Assembly (NCBI RefSeq): GCF_047496725.1
Contig: NC_132986.1
Span: 6,294,501-6,358,500 of the forward strand
DNA: 64,000 nt
Reading direction: 5' to 3'
From: Anoplolepis gracilipes
Lineage: Eukaryota; Arthropoda; Insecta; Hymenoptera; Formicidae
Shown here: piece after piece, positions 26,175-40,000 of the stretch
How the letters are laid out: each line of letters opens with the position of its first letter
Numbering within the stretch: position 1 is the stretch's first letter
Translations under genes and position numbers: made by a program
Notes under the pieces: model-generated
Database searches by the model: none
The model's input: only the letters and a program-made list of their open reading frames with translations
Told to the model about the DNA's origin: nothing

Positions 26175-28795
26175 AAATTCTATTTTATGATTCGATAATG
26201 ATAATCAATTATGTAAAAGAAATACTTAATGTTTCTATAAATTATAGCGTAGTTCCTGATACATTCATCACGCCATGCAATGCCGTACGGAAGGCAGTAT
26301 ATACGAGGCGTTGCACGTCACGACATCAATGAGTCAGTACCAACACGTAAGAATTAGTTCATTACAAATGATAAAATATGTATTTAGGATGAGAAAACAA
26401 TTTGCAATGACTTAGTACTCCTTCGGCTAGATAAAAGTAATGAGTCTACAAATTATAAAAAGATGTGATTCACACGCACGATAAAATAAGACGGTAAAAT
26501 CAATTCTCAGCAATAGACGTTTTTTTATGCATCTCTTGCCACGCGATGATGTAGTTAGTAATTTTCTATTGTAAAAATGTAAATAATAGAAAAATTATTT
26601 GAAACTAAAATATTTTACAAAGTAAATAAACAATATAAAAGAAAAAATAATATCATAGATTTATTTTACTTTAATTGTGTGCCAAAAAAATTGTTAATTT
26701 TTATTAAATAGAATCTTCAACAATTTAAAACTATATTTGTATTTTATAAACTTATAGTATTTGTGTTATGTATCTTAACATTGATAGCAAATTGTCCAAT
26801 CACGTATTAAAGTGCATTTCACAATATCCATCCGTACGTTTTGGCATGTTCAAATTACAATTACACATTACATAATAAGGAATGACATGATTTCAGTGAA
26901 TTTTCAGCATTGTTGGTAGCCGAAAACGAGGCACGAATCTGTAGTTTCCACGGCCATAATGTGAGACCTTTCGTATGTAACGAAGTAGGCGTGTCAGTCG
27001 AAATATAGCTGAGGTAATATGTAACGTGATTGCGATACTGTGTATATTAACTCTGTATCCACCGCTTACTTCCGAAAAAATAATCACGCAATTGTTTAGT
27101 TTAAAGTACGCTTATAAAAATAGAAATTAAATAATTTCAATAAGAAGATTTTAAATATATATCTTAAAATTCGTAATAATTAAAATGCTCTTTGAGTTTA
27201 TAGTCAAATTAAACTAAATTACATTGATTTAACTATTACGCGTAAAAGAAGCAGAAATATATTAATAATGGTTTCCAATGTTTCTATTAAAAAAAATGGA
27301 TTTTTTCTTAGTAAAAACTTACCAGGAAGTCTAATTAACATTATACAACGTTATACATTGAAAATTGCAGTGTTTTGGTGAATTAAGCTTCAAAAGCGTA
27401 AATAAATAATAAGATTTGATTTTTCATTCACTTTCAAGCGTATTTTGCTTTGATAAGATATCAATTTAAAGTTTCACTAGCTCAAGTAAATAATTATGAT
27501 TTTAATAATCTTAATAATCTTAAATAATCTTCGATATAAAAAATTTTAGGTAACATTTTATTAATTACAATATTGAGTAAATAAATGTGTTAAGAAGAGT
27601 TCGCCTGCGGGTTTGTCAAGCAATTAGTAGAGAAAGTATGAATATCTTCAGATGCATCCCGTACGCTTTTCCCGGATATCCTGCATATTTTATTATTTAG
27701 ATTTCAATGGACCCATGGACTGCGTTCACGCTCGCGCGTGCAAGCCCCAGGAGAAATAACAATTCTCCGCGAAGGAAACGACGCGACGCGAGGCAAGATA
27801 GACAACCGATACGTTCAACGAATACGAGGCATATCAAGGTGGCATCAAAAAAGTGAATACGAAACGCGGAGGAAATTGCATGATGTAATAATTGTCCTGT
27901 GGGAGTGCCTAGAGTGGAGCGAATACCACAATACTGGTGTTGCACACTCTCTATGGGAACTATTGTTACAGATTTTACAGTCTACTGTGGTAGTTCTTGC
28001 CCGGTCGTCAACTCCCACGTGGCTTTCACTCGTGTCCCCGCGAAACCGAACTTCTTCGCATGTGTCCCATTCTGTCACGACAGCATCGCGCTCGTTTCCT
28101 CCAAACGGAGGCGACGCGTTTCCGTTCATTCGCGTCGTCATTATCGGTACACTTTCTTCGACGCTCTTACGAGTCGTGCGACTTTTCAGGCCTCTAACAG
28201 ACAGGCCTCTATGACAAACTCGAGTCTTAATCGCGTGAGTGAAAAAAATGTAATTTACTTGTAAAGCAAAGAACTTCGTAACATCTATGTCGTAGCACCA
28301 TTATATCAATGTGAAACTGACAATTTACGTATATTTTAATGAGAGAAAGAAGACGTTTATGTTAATAGAATTATAACAGTATAAAGAACTCGCATGAAAT
28401 ACAAATATATAAGAAATTTAAATATTAATCGCTACTAATTAATATTAGGAATTAATTTGCTTAAAAAAAAAAAAAGTAACCGATTTTTCGACCTGCAATT
28501 TGCTTAATAGTCAATCACCAATAACGTTTCTCGTCGTCAAAGTAACTCTGTCTTGAGCAATTCCGCGTGACGAGAAGGACCGCGTAATCGAGATGAGTAA
28601 ACACAACCGCGGCATCTTTATTGTTGCGTATTTTCTGCCGAAGCGTGCGATGTTACTCCTGCCATCCAGCAAGGAGCTGTCATTTCGTATTCCAGCGTCA
28701 TAATGAACGTTTAGGGGTCATCAAGGTTGAGCGTGGCGGCGCGGACGCAACGCGCCGTGGAAGGGGCGCGACGGTGGTTGCCTATTGTGTCACCC

Positions 28796-28804
28796 TATAT
28801 ATAA
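28796..28804 (+). promoter_or_regulatory. TATA box of cuticular gene C
   Basis: TATATATAA lies 54 bases before the first-exon ATG at 28858. A start about 30 bases downstream would leave a 5' UTR of about 30 bases. Confidence 0.55.
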
Positions 28805-28857
28805 CGGCACCCGACACCCCACGCGGTATTAAGAACATTCACCGCATCCGCGGTAAC

Positions 28858-31800
28858 ATGGTTTCCAGTTCCAGCAAGGTATACTACCGAGTACTGCACC
28901 GAACGGGCGCGAGTGCGCGAGTACACGTTTATGGTGTACGCGATTCGCGCGCGTGAAAGATGGATTTCAATCGCCATCGATTTAAACGCTCAATCTGAAT
29001 ATTCCGGTGATTTTTCGCGAAATCGATATTCCCGATGGAAAGTGTTCGTGGGAAAGTGCGCGCTTTGGCGAATAGTTGCACGCGTGACGTTTCGCCTGTA
29101 TATGGTCAAGATTTATTCTGAGCCTTAGGCAATGCGTTAAAATATTACAGCGAAAAATGCTGTGAAGTGACAAGTGCATTATTATGTGAATATAAACGCG
29201 TATTAAGGAAGTATTTCACATTTTTTTTGTGAATACGAGAATGAATAAAACATTATAATCGAATTTCAATTAATACAACTTTTTATGTGAAAACTTGAAT
29301 TGAACTCAACTTTGAAATGTCAAGATAAAGAGATATCGTTAAATTATTAATAAAATTCGAGCTTGTCGTTTCAAAATCCGTATATATTCGATGCTTTGTT
29401 AAAATTTTTAGTATCCTCCGTTTCCTTGTGATAATGCATCATGACGCGTCGTATCTGTATTTGTATTTTTTTTCTCACAGTGAAAAATCACATTTTGCTT
29501 TTAAGATGACGCCATGGCTGATGGCATTCTTTTGCCTGGCGACAGCCAGCTGTTCGAACGTCACGGACCAGCAACCATCGGAAACGCAACACGATCATCA
29601 AGTGGCGATCTTGAAGCAGATCAGAAAGGTGAATGAAGACGGTTCTTACACGTACGGTTACGAAGCCGGTGATGGATCATTCAAGGTAATTATGTGCGTG
29701 ATTACTAAGCGCGTCGTAATGTCGACCGCGCCTATCGACTTTTTCATAAGAAATTGTATCGCATTAAGTTCCCACAGTACTAGATACTGATTATTTACGG
29801 AAAGCATTTTTTTCATTTCTAATTACATGTAATTACAATGTTATACTGTGCAAGCAATATGTCGAAGACAATAATAATGTCATATCAATGTCAATAGCAA
29901 CTTAGATAGTCGCTTAATTTCCAATTGCTTCCTGTATTATAAATTTATATAGATCTTGTTATATTATCTATTCAGATATTTTTATCTATAATAAAATACA
30001 CATATTATTAAGAAATAGCTAAAAGTAAAAGTATGATATTTCTTGGAAAACTAAATTACGACTTAATTTTGATATATAATTTAGATAATCGATAATTACA
30101 TTATCATCTAGTAATACGAGATAAAAAGAGTTAATTTATTATATAAATAATTCATCTTGATTTTAAGACTATCTTAATTATATTAATGATAAAAAATTTA
30201 ATTTATTCGTCCAAAGTGTGGATCTTTAAGATCGTGTTACTTTCGCGAAAATCTGAATAGTAAATACTTACTTTGTTAGGTCGAGAGTCGCGATGTTCTG
30301 GGCAACGTTAAAGGCACGTTCGGTTTCGTCGACGCCGACGGCGAGATAAAGAGAGTCTCGTATTCCTCGTCGAACGGGACGGGCTTTAAAGCAACCACCA
30401 TGTCCCCATTGCAGGAACACGTATCAGTCGTGCAGAGCATACCACGTGTCAATCGTACGTTAACTACGAAGAAGCCGAGCATCGTGTACGCCACGACAAC
30501 GGAAGGATCGACCAAGTCATCGGTTGTACAGTCGATTCCTCGAACGAGGAAGACGACCACCAGTTCTACCACAACGTCCACAACGCCCAGCACGACTACA
30601 GAGGTGCCAAAAACGATACTCGGACATTACTTGAAAGGCACGTCGAAGAACAGACCGCGTTTTATCATCAACGGTCAGCAAAGACCAATCGTGTTAGAAG
30701 AGGGCATCGAAGATGAAGATTCTCAGATCAATCGACCTAGTACAGATGACAAGAGCGGCGTCTACAGAAGAATCATTTTTGCCAAGCGACCGATTGAGCA
30801 CAATCTGCCGCCGATATCCGAGGACTTCGTGGAGAAGGAAGACGAAGCTAAGATTACAACAGGGAACAATCTGAGAAGACAACTGCACGACGAGACTACC
30901 AAATCGAATTCTGGCACTGCAGATAACGACGATCATTCCGATGTTTACGGTGGTTCTTTGTCCACGACGCGACCTCTGTTCACCACATCCGCTCCCCCGC
31001 GGATCATCCAAAGAGTTTCCAGTACCTCGCGTCCAGACCGACCGAAAATCTTCGTCAATCGAGAAAATCTGGGAGCAGGTGGTCGATTCGACAACCCAAA
31101 GTACGAAGATTCTCGTATCTACGAAACGGAGACAAAGCCTAATCAGGAGGAACGCACGTCGACGCCGCAGATTCTGCTTCGCACTTCCACTGCTCGAGTA
31201 CCCGTGGAGAACCGGGAATATGTCAGACCGGGCATGGAGCCTGTCTTCGTGAGACAGCAGCCCGACCAATATCTGCGGGAACTGCCGCCTAGATTACTCG
31301 TACAGTCTCAACAGGGCAATCTCGAAGAAGACGGCGTTTACAGAGCGATACCGATCGGCAGAATCTTGTTCCGGCCGCCTCCCAACCACCGGTTGCCGGA
31401 GCCGATCTACTCGACCACGACAGACGCCAACGTTCATTATTTGACAGAGAATCCTGTGCCCGATCAAGAGGACCAGGCGCGAATCGCGATGAACGCAAAT
31501 TACGTTCGCGCACGTCCCGTGATGCGACCGCTGATCTATTCGGAAACTGAACGAAGACAACCGGCACTTCTGCGACCGATTCCAGGTCCGATGGTTCATC
31601 CAGACGACAGAGATTATCAAGCGACCACACCCGAATATCCTTACAGACCAGGCGCTCTGGCGCTTCCGCCGGAACCGCCGAATCCAATCACGCCTCCTCT
31701 AAGTCGACGAGACTTCCAGACGTTGCTGAGGAGGCTGCTGGTGAGCCAATATGGCGTGCAAGCTCTATCCTATCCAAAGAGTTACCTCGAGGACGCCCTG

Positions 31801-32238
31801 TACGACCAGCAGCCGTATCCGTCATATCCGGCAGGCTACCAGGCGCCGCTTCCAAGACCTGAACTACCGTACGATCAGCAGGCTCAATATGGTGAACGCG
31901 TGCCTCTCAGACGTCCGTTGTACCCTCGTGCGCTGAATCCTTATCATCAATACAACGATTATCACGACGGCAGGTACGCCAAGAGAGTGTACAGGCAGAA
32001 ATTCTACTCGCAAGACGTACCCGAAGACAACGATGAAATTCTCCCGGCAACTATCAGAGAAGCCTTGTTGTTGAGGATGGTAAATCTGGCGATCAACGCC
32101 GAACGATCGACGATGATGCCGACGACTGTGATGACTACAACACCGGCGTCGAGGTATAGAAAGACGGGTCCGGTTAGGAGTGTACAGATCATCACGGACG
32201 ACGACGAGGAGGAAAAGGAAGCGAGGAAAAAGATGTAA
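28858..32238 (+). CDS. RR-family cuticular protein, gene C (three exons)
   Basis: Proposed CDS join: 28858-28878 (MVSSSSK, donor GTATAC), 29506-29685 (acceptor TTTTAAG at 29505, donor GTAATT) and 30280-32238 (acceptor TTAG), all phase 0, about 719 residues. Exon 2 carries the hydrophobic signal-peptide core (MTPWLMAFFCLATASC) and the first half of the RR domain (DGSYTYGYEAGDGSFK). Exon 3 completes it (VESRDVLGNVKGTFGFVDADGE ... SSSNGTGF). A Thr/Ser-rich linker, a long Arg/Pro/Tyr-rich region and a conserved-looking block (SRRDFQTLLRRLLVSQYGVQ) follow, and the C-terminus is charged (DDDEEEKEARKK). Unlike genes A and B, the RR domain is split by an intron. An alternative start is the ATG at 29506, with an untranslated upstream exon. 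The expected product is an extracellular chitin-binding matrix protein. Confidence 0.87.
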
Positions 32239-35109
32239 CGACGACGAGTAATGTAGAAATAGTTAGGAACTCTGTCCGCAAAGATTATTCATTGCATGTA
32301 AAAAAAACAATACGAGGTAAATTATTGTAGAATTTTAATTAATTTTGTTACAATTTTTTTTATAAGACGAGACAAACTTCATCAAGGTTAACGGAGCTAC
32401 CGCAAATATGCTTCTTTCAGCAATCTTTAAATACTGCTTATTTTTGCTAGATATTACTAAATATCCTGGAAAGATATCATGGATTCTCACAGTAACATTT
32501 TTAAGCATGACGAAGCGGCTTACATTAACACGGTAGATTTTTTTTTTTGATTGTAGGAAACGAACGGATATATCCATCCGCATGTAAGAACCAATATCGC
32601 ACATGCAACAGGCACATTTGTGTCGTTAATGAATCGGATCGGTTTCACGAAAGGGAAATCGTCGCTGCAGTCCGATTTTCTGCACGATAGCGCATATTTA
32701 TCGTTTGTCGTTTGAATATTTATATCTACTGAAATAGAGGCATCAGCATATGTTCAATTAAGAAATATTGTTAATAATTGAATTGTTTTCTCATATCTTC
32801 CATTTTCTCGTATACTTATCTCTCTTTTAGCTTATCGCATAATTTTATCGCAAAATTTCATTTCTCACACTGCTAATTTGCGTCAAATTTATACTATTTA
32901 ATAATGAAGAAAGAACAATGGAATGACGAAATTGGTGAATGGATACTACCTGCGGCTGCAATTTACAATCATATAATGATACTGTAAACATTGCAACATA
33001 AGTTTGTTAATATCATATGTTTACATTAATTAATCACGTTAGAAACAAGAAAAAAAACATATTGACCAATAAACTGCTGGTGCGTCTCTACACCTAAGCT
33101 GATTAAATAAAAAAAAATCTCACGGTTAAAACGCAGAACAGCATCTGCGAAAGCTTTAGCTCCTAAGACATCTCTAGCGTACTCACTACTTACTGACTGT
33201 AAATACGGCGTTACGTAAGAGAGACTAGTGTGATATATACGCATCGCGAAATAAAGAAAGAGTCAGAGAGACGGTAGACGAGGAGTTGTGTGAGAACTCA
33301 TTTCATAAGTCCCTGAGAGTCGGCGTTAACCGGGAAAGAATAGTAATGCGTCTACTGGCGGTAATTAGTGTCCCGGATTGCGACACTCTTGGCCGGGTCG
33401 GATCTACACAACAAAGTTGCATTAGTCGTGCGCGAATATACGCAGTCGTGGGCGGGGATCTTAAGATCTCGCGCGCAATTTCCACGCATTTGGAGTGTCC
33501 GCGTGTTGTCCGCGGGCAAATTCTTCGTCCGCAAAAGCGTTACGTATGACACGACACGAATATCTTGCACGTATATCCGAATGCCGTGAAGCGGAACAAT
33601 CACCGTTCAGCATGTTCGATTTGTCCAAGTGAAAATACGAAAAAACGAGTCGAGCGAAAAATTTCGATGAAAAAAAAACATATTAAAAAGAGAGATAAAT
33701 TTTTTTAAGAATTTATTAATTTATTAATTACTAATCAATTTATTTATTTCAATTTATTAATTATTAATTCATCAGAAAAAATGAATTAAAATAATTTCTC
33801 GGTAACCATCGTTGATTATCATGTGTATGAGTTATTAACGAATTGTTAACGAATGCGATATCACGAGTAATTTTATCGATATATTTTATTGATATATCTT
33901 AAAAAGATAAGTTTCTATTTTCTAAGTTTAATCTAAAAGTTTTGCTTAAAAAATGTGTAAAAACATGCGCTTTCTAATTATTAATAAATAAAATCAAACG
34001 TAATACATAAATAAAGCGATATTTTATGTTGTATTTACAGAACACGCGTTCGAAAAAAAAAAAAAACGTAGATTAAACGAGTTTTGTGTAACAAGTAAAA
34101 CAAACGCAACGTAGTATAAAGTAAGGTGCAAAGTATGTATCTGAATTCACGGTGAATGGCAGCTCGTTTTCCGCGGTTACTTAAATAGCGTTTCGATTTT
34201 TCCGCGCGCGCCGGATATGCACGCGTGCATGTGAAAGGCCGACATCGTCGTTAGAACAGTCGCGGGGACAGTCTTTGAAACGGACAGTGATTTTACACAC
34301 GTCTTCCGGTATTCCATGCATGCCGCTAGAGATACAGTGGCGTAGCCGCGGTTTCGCGATAAGATCAGAACGCGATAAGGACAAGCCGCCGGTAAAACTA
34401 TCTAATTAGAGCGCCCGTCGCATCCCGACGACTTTTTCTCTCGCTCTCTTTCTCCAGAGATAGAAAGCCGTCGTCGCGGAGGGCACAACACATTGTCTCA
34501 CAGAAACAGAACGCGCGTAATGCATACATTTGTATGCAACAAGAGTTAGGAAATAACTGGAGAAAATCGCGGCAATGCATTCTGATGAAGCGAGGCTGCT
34601 ACAACAATAGTCGAAAGCGAGTAATCTGATACAAAAACAACATTTACTTGATACTTACTTGATACTTGATCTCTCATCGAATTTCTAGCCCACTGTGGTG
34701 TTCTAATCGACTTTCTACGAGTCGACTAATCTACTCATTATTATTCATGGCATCGTTTCGCAAAGATTTTATCTCTCTAGAACAGTCAACGCTCTCAAAA
34801 CGACGTTTCGTTAAACAGGCGACAATATATAAAATCAGATATCTGAGTTCTTTTTGATATATCTTTTTTCTATTATAATATTCTTTGAGGATAATTTCTT
34901 TTAATCGTATAAACATATAATTCTTACTTTTAAAATGTTATATACATTGATCACGGTAATCACGCGTATGATATACTTATTGTACAGTTTTCTCTATCGT
35001 AAATAAAAAAAAAAAAAAAAAAAAAATACGAAGCGATAGAGCGATATCCTTAGGATAAGATGAGGCACATAAAAATGGCACAGAGAATTTGCAGGCTAGT
35101 GATCGCAAT
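32239..35109. other. Intergenic region between gene C and the SLC17-like gene (convergent 3' ends)
   Basis: AT-rich with no supported complete gene. A CpG-rich segment at 33.2-33.6 kb looks like a + strand promoter with a very short first coding exon. A poly(A) run of about 24 bases lies near 35007-35027. On the - strand, ATTAAA (TTTAAT on the + strand, 34900-34905) is a possible poly(A) signal for the transporter gene. Confidence 0.5.
33240..33360 (+). promoter_or_regulatory. Candidate promoter and short first exon (MRLLA) of an unidentified secreted-protein gene
   Basis: A TATA-like GATATATAC (about 33231-33239) is followed by a TCAG initiator near 33262. An ATG at 33346 then opens five codons (MRLLA) that run straight into a GTAATT donor at 33361. 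The layout copies the first exon of gene B (TATA, about 85-base leader, a few hydrophobic codons, donor). I could not find a matching second exon with an RR domain downstream in this window. It may be the start of a further cuticle gene, a relic, or chance. Confidence 0.3.
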
Positions 35110-36957
35110 TCAATTAGAGGCCACCGAGATCTTGGAATGAATAGACGCGGAGCGAGGCACGTTCCTTAAGCTCTCGACGTCATCCTCTAGCGCGTAGGGC
35201 CCGAAAGGCTCGGTCTGCACGCCCACGTCTTCGTGATCGAGCTCGAGGGCGTCCTGTTCGTAGATTACGTCGTGACTTCGCGGTCTCGCCACCGATGGGA
35301 TCCACGGTTGCGGAACGCCTTTGCCGAGCGCGAGAAAAACCGCAGCGGTTGTTAACAAGACGACGGATGCGACACCGAACACCAATCGCCAAGAGCCAGC
35401 GATCTGAAACGCCATTCTCTTCGTAATTAGCGTCATTTGCGTAAAACCTAAATAAGACGACAGATTGCAAAGACATATTGAAATCGCGACAAAATTAAAA
35501 ATCTGAATATCTTTGATATTGCGATGCAGTCTCAGCTTTCAATTCTCACTTGAAATATAACAAAAGAAATACATACATATTATACATTTTCCAAGATACG
35601 TATAATATAGATGAAATGAATGAAAGAAATTATAAGTATATACTAATAATTTTTTAAATAACTGAAAATAATAAATTATTAATAATTTAATGAGACAGAA
35701 AAAAAAACAAGACCCAGACTAAAATTTAGAAAGCACAAGAAACTATTCATCACTAAATTCTGCTTACGTAATCGACTTCCTACTGTACCTATTCGTAGAC
35801 GACGAAACTATTTAGCGCGTTACATTTACGCGAGCGGATGTCATGTCCGGTGTAATAATATGACTTACAGAGCCATGAAGAGCCTGGGTGACGAAGTAGT
35901 TGGCAGCCAGCAATCCCGCGGCGCCCAACGTAGAGCAGAGAGCGCACGCGGCCGCCGCACAGGCCGGCGATTCCGCAGGTGCGAGATCGGCTATAGCCGC
36001 GAGTGCACCGGCGGGTGCGGTGCCGGAAACAAGAAGGGCCGCTATCCCTAACCAGGCTGCGCCCAGGGCCTGACATCCGGCGTAACCGGCGACGAAAAGA
36101 AGAGCCGCAGGGATGAAGTGCGCTGATCGCATTTATTTAATATTATTGAGAACAATATTAAACCCGTATATAGAGAACCGGAAGAGATATGTGTTGGAAT
36201 AAAGTATATTATCTTTTATCTCGTTATAATTTGATATTAAATTTAGATTAGAATGCTTTCATTCAAAAATTGTGTTAAATGTTTATATGATTAATTAACT
36301 TGATTATCAAAGAATTGAGATGACTAAAAATTCTTATACGCGTTTTGCAAATATAATGCCGTTTACAGAGAAATATACATAACGTACCTGTGTATACGAC
36401 CAACTTTCTCGCCGTGGTTGTGGATACTATTTTAGACTCGCGGACGTGATCCACTAGAAGACCGCAGGTCAGAGCAGCCATGAAGTGACCGATGTGAGGT
36501 AATGTGGTCAGCACCGAGTCCTGAATTGGATCACAACTTATTGTTAGTAACCAGGCGAGACCGTTATTACTCTTGCAGCTGTTCCGCAATATCGATCGGT
36601 TATGAAACTGAACCCCTGACTTGTACCGTTATATAATTACGTATATAACAATAACAAAATTTATATATCTATTCGCCTTTTTTCCGTATTATATTCTTTC
36701 ATATTTTTATAGCTTTGCACTCTTCTTTTTAACGGCTAAAAAATGTCAGGATAATAATAACCACATCAAATCCAGCCAACTTACGTTAGCTGTAGAGAAA
36801 CCATATATGAGTTTTAGATATTTCGTCATGCCAAGTGCGAGCGTCGCGTCACCCCATTGATTGCCCATAGTCGCCACTGCGGACGCCCAGACGGGTACAG
36901 ATCTTAGTAATTTTCCCCATGGTATCACAGCCGCCTGTAATTATTAGTGTGTTTGTG

Positions 36958-37005
<48 letters not shown>

Positions 37006-40000
37006 TGTACATGTATATGTATAATAAATTAATTGCGGATCAATTGGCTGATGGAAAATTTTTCCTCTACAGTTTGTGTAAGAATTTTTCAATTTTTCAT
37101 GCCAACAATTTTTATACATATATAATATACACATGCCGGACATACCAATTCAATAGACAAATATTTTATATATATATATATACATAAATATACAAGATTT
37201 GTTTTTATTATTAAAAAAAATATTTATATATGCATATTTATATACATATGTGTGTATAAGTGTGTAGCGAATTAACACATTGGGCAACTTTCCGTGACGA
37301 GTTAGCTCACTAAATGCCCGGAAGCGTTGCTTACGTTTGTATCGTGTTGATAAGACCTTGGTGTATCCTTGACGAATCGACCAAAGGCGAAATACCAGCA
37401 TAGTGCCAGAAGAACCAGACCGTAACACAAAGAATCGCGGCCAAACATTCGCACCACCGCGGTGCCCAGCCATCCGGTGAGGCAATAACCTACGCTAACA
37501 GCTTAAAGAGAACGAGAATGAAGATTAATCGATTAATCATGCATGACCCATGTACAGTTCGGTGGAACGCTTTAAAAAATATCCTGAGAAAGTCGTAGTA
37601 TCTTCCCAAATATGTCCTTCTTACAAAACAATACTGAATGGAGATCGGAGAGCTTATTATACTCATCTCGACTCTTTACTTCTCATTTAAAAAACCACCA
37701 CGTTATTCGCAACCGCAAACATACCTGCGTAACAACTGAAATACCAGCTTCTGTGATTACTGTTAAACCACGTCATAGCCAACATATGAGCAGCAGGCAT
37801 GGTCGCGCCCTGCAAAAGACCACGATGTCGCAATAATTTCTCTACGTTCTGCGTGTGCCGTCTTTTACGATGTTACGCGAAAACTCGCGTAGCTCGCGTT
37901 GCCAAGTATCTATACAGAGATGACGTCAATAAAATCTGCGCGCAGACTTACGGTGCATAATCCTTGAAGTAGACGAAGCGCCACGTGCGACGGTCCGCGC
38001 CAGGCAGCGGGTACTAACAAAGACGCTACACAAGCACTGAGAACCGCGCGTGAGAACACCATAGAAGGCCCGGATCGACCCCATACTAAGCAACCTCCGA
38101 GTATCGGACCGGCGACCTGTCCCCATAAAAACGCCTCGCGCATGATCGATTCCGCTCGCTCTTCCTGCGGTAGCTGTCATTCGTAATATGAATTTTAAAT
38201 ATCTTTAGCGTTTCAGTAAACATTTCTATTCTCCTAACAATATTACATACATTTCCTCCTTGAGACTACTTAAAAATGTAATAATTAAAGCAAACGCAAC
38301 AGAATCACATTTAAGATTAATCTTGTTTAATTTATGTTTACGTTGATAAATAAAAACTTATTAGATAAGAGTTGAAAGAATTTAGTGTTAAACAAACGTA
38401 TCAAAATATGAAGAACGAGAAAAGCTTGAGAAAATATATACCTCCATAAATATAATCTCAAAGTCTTCGGTGCGATTGCGGCTGGTGATGTTGACCAGCA
38501 TATCACAGTGCCAAGACGTATCGATGATGGCATGATTGTCTTTCTGATTTGCTAGTAATGCGACAGAAGAGCTGACTTCCACGGCGCCGCAAAGTGCAAA
38601 TCCAACTGCGACCAGTGCGGCGACGATGTGTCGCGCCCGTACAGCCGCTGACAAATAATAATATAATTACGTAATATGTCATAATAGTCACGATTAATTC
38701 GATCAAATCGCCGGTGAGACATAACAGTTTTTTCGACAAAAATTTCTATTAAAATTTATTATTAAATAATTGTATTTAATTAATTATGACCGCGTTGTGT
38801 CGGTTAAAATTATAAGACACAAATATCTTATTCGTCGCATTATATTAATAAAAATTATTAATATTTCAAATGCGGTTAAATGGTTAAAATAATAATCCTT
38901 TTACTGTGGAATTTTGTGTTAACAAAAATTATCAAATAAAATAGTATTGGCTAACGATAAATATCTTATTATTATATCAAATTAAAATTGACAATTTTCA
39001 TAGAATTGTATTTTCGGCAAATTCGAGATGAAGTTGTAGCAGAAAAAAAAATATATATACACGTATATTTACATCCATTATCGTAGTCTTTAAACATCTG
39101 AACACGACTGTTTGATTTTGATAACTTACTCAAACGGCTGACAATGATATCTGCGTATCACTTTTAAACTTAAAAAGCATTTGTCGACTGATTTTAACGT
39201 CATTATGAAAATATTATTAATATTAAAATGTTTGGGCATTACAGAATGACGCAAAACGGTAATTATACTTCTTACATTGAATAAATTAATATAAATTTCT
39301 AATTGCATCGCGAGAGTTATTTAAAGTTTGACAATGTTAGACAGTGTGAAATGAAATTAAATTTAATTCACTCAATGAGAAATAGAATTATTTGTAATTG
39401 ATTAAAATTAACGAACCTCGAACTTCTTGCGCAGCAAGTTTTAACTGACAACTGCCATGTTTAACGAACTGCACGCTACCTCTTTTGACGAAGTCTGCCA
39501 TCTCACTCAGAACTCAATAAAAATGAAACCGACCGCGACATCTCGCTCTTATCACTCCCGGTGTTTGATTCTTCGCTCACTATCTTTCCACTACTCCAAA
39601 TATATTTCAGGTGACCTCAACTTTGGCTCAACGGTGATATAACGAAAATAGCTGACACTTTTTGAGCACACAACGTTATTAATTCTTAGAATAGTGTAAA
39701 GCGAAAAAAAATAGTTATCTCAACACTGTTCATAAGACAAATTTATTTCACATAGAATATAGAATGTGCAACAATTTTTTAATTAATAATAATAATTGGA
39801 AGAAAGAATAATTTCACTAACACAAAATTTATAATCAACAAAACGCGATTGTAAGATTTTCAAAGAAATTGATTAAAAATCGATTAATCAAATCTGTAGT
39901 TAAAATATATCATACGATAATTTTGCAATATATACTTCGAATAATTAATAAATGGTATTCTGTTTAACTGTACGTCACAAAACGTTAATTATTTGCAAAT

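Larger units (their letters stand above)
20169..28795. other. Intergenic region between cuticular genes B and C
   Basis: Contains CpG-rich segments just after gene B (to about 20.95 kb) and before gene C (27.6-28.8 kb). The AT-rich DNA between them carries three dinucleotide microsatellites. Open frames up to 158 codons at 27.7-28.3 kb overlap on several frames and both strands, with no recognisable domain, so I treat them as chance. No gene is supported here. Confidence 0.55.

Noticed and set aside
27738..28264. 158- and 121-codon + strand frames before gene C
   Set aside because: Two different + frames and a - frame overlap across the region. There is no homology or codon bias distinguishing one, and the region looks like CpG-rich promoter-proximal DNA.
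30694..31269. 191-codon - strand frame opposite gene C
   Set aside because: An antisense shadow of the cuticular coding exon with no domain of its own.
35007..35030. Long A run after AATAA near the 3' end of the SLC17-like gene, as in a retroposed mRNA tail
   Set aside because: It lies on the wrong strand for that gene and no retrocopy body or flanking duplication is visible; a simple A-rich tract is the easier explanation.
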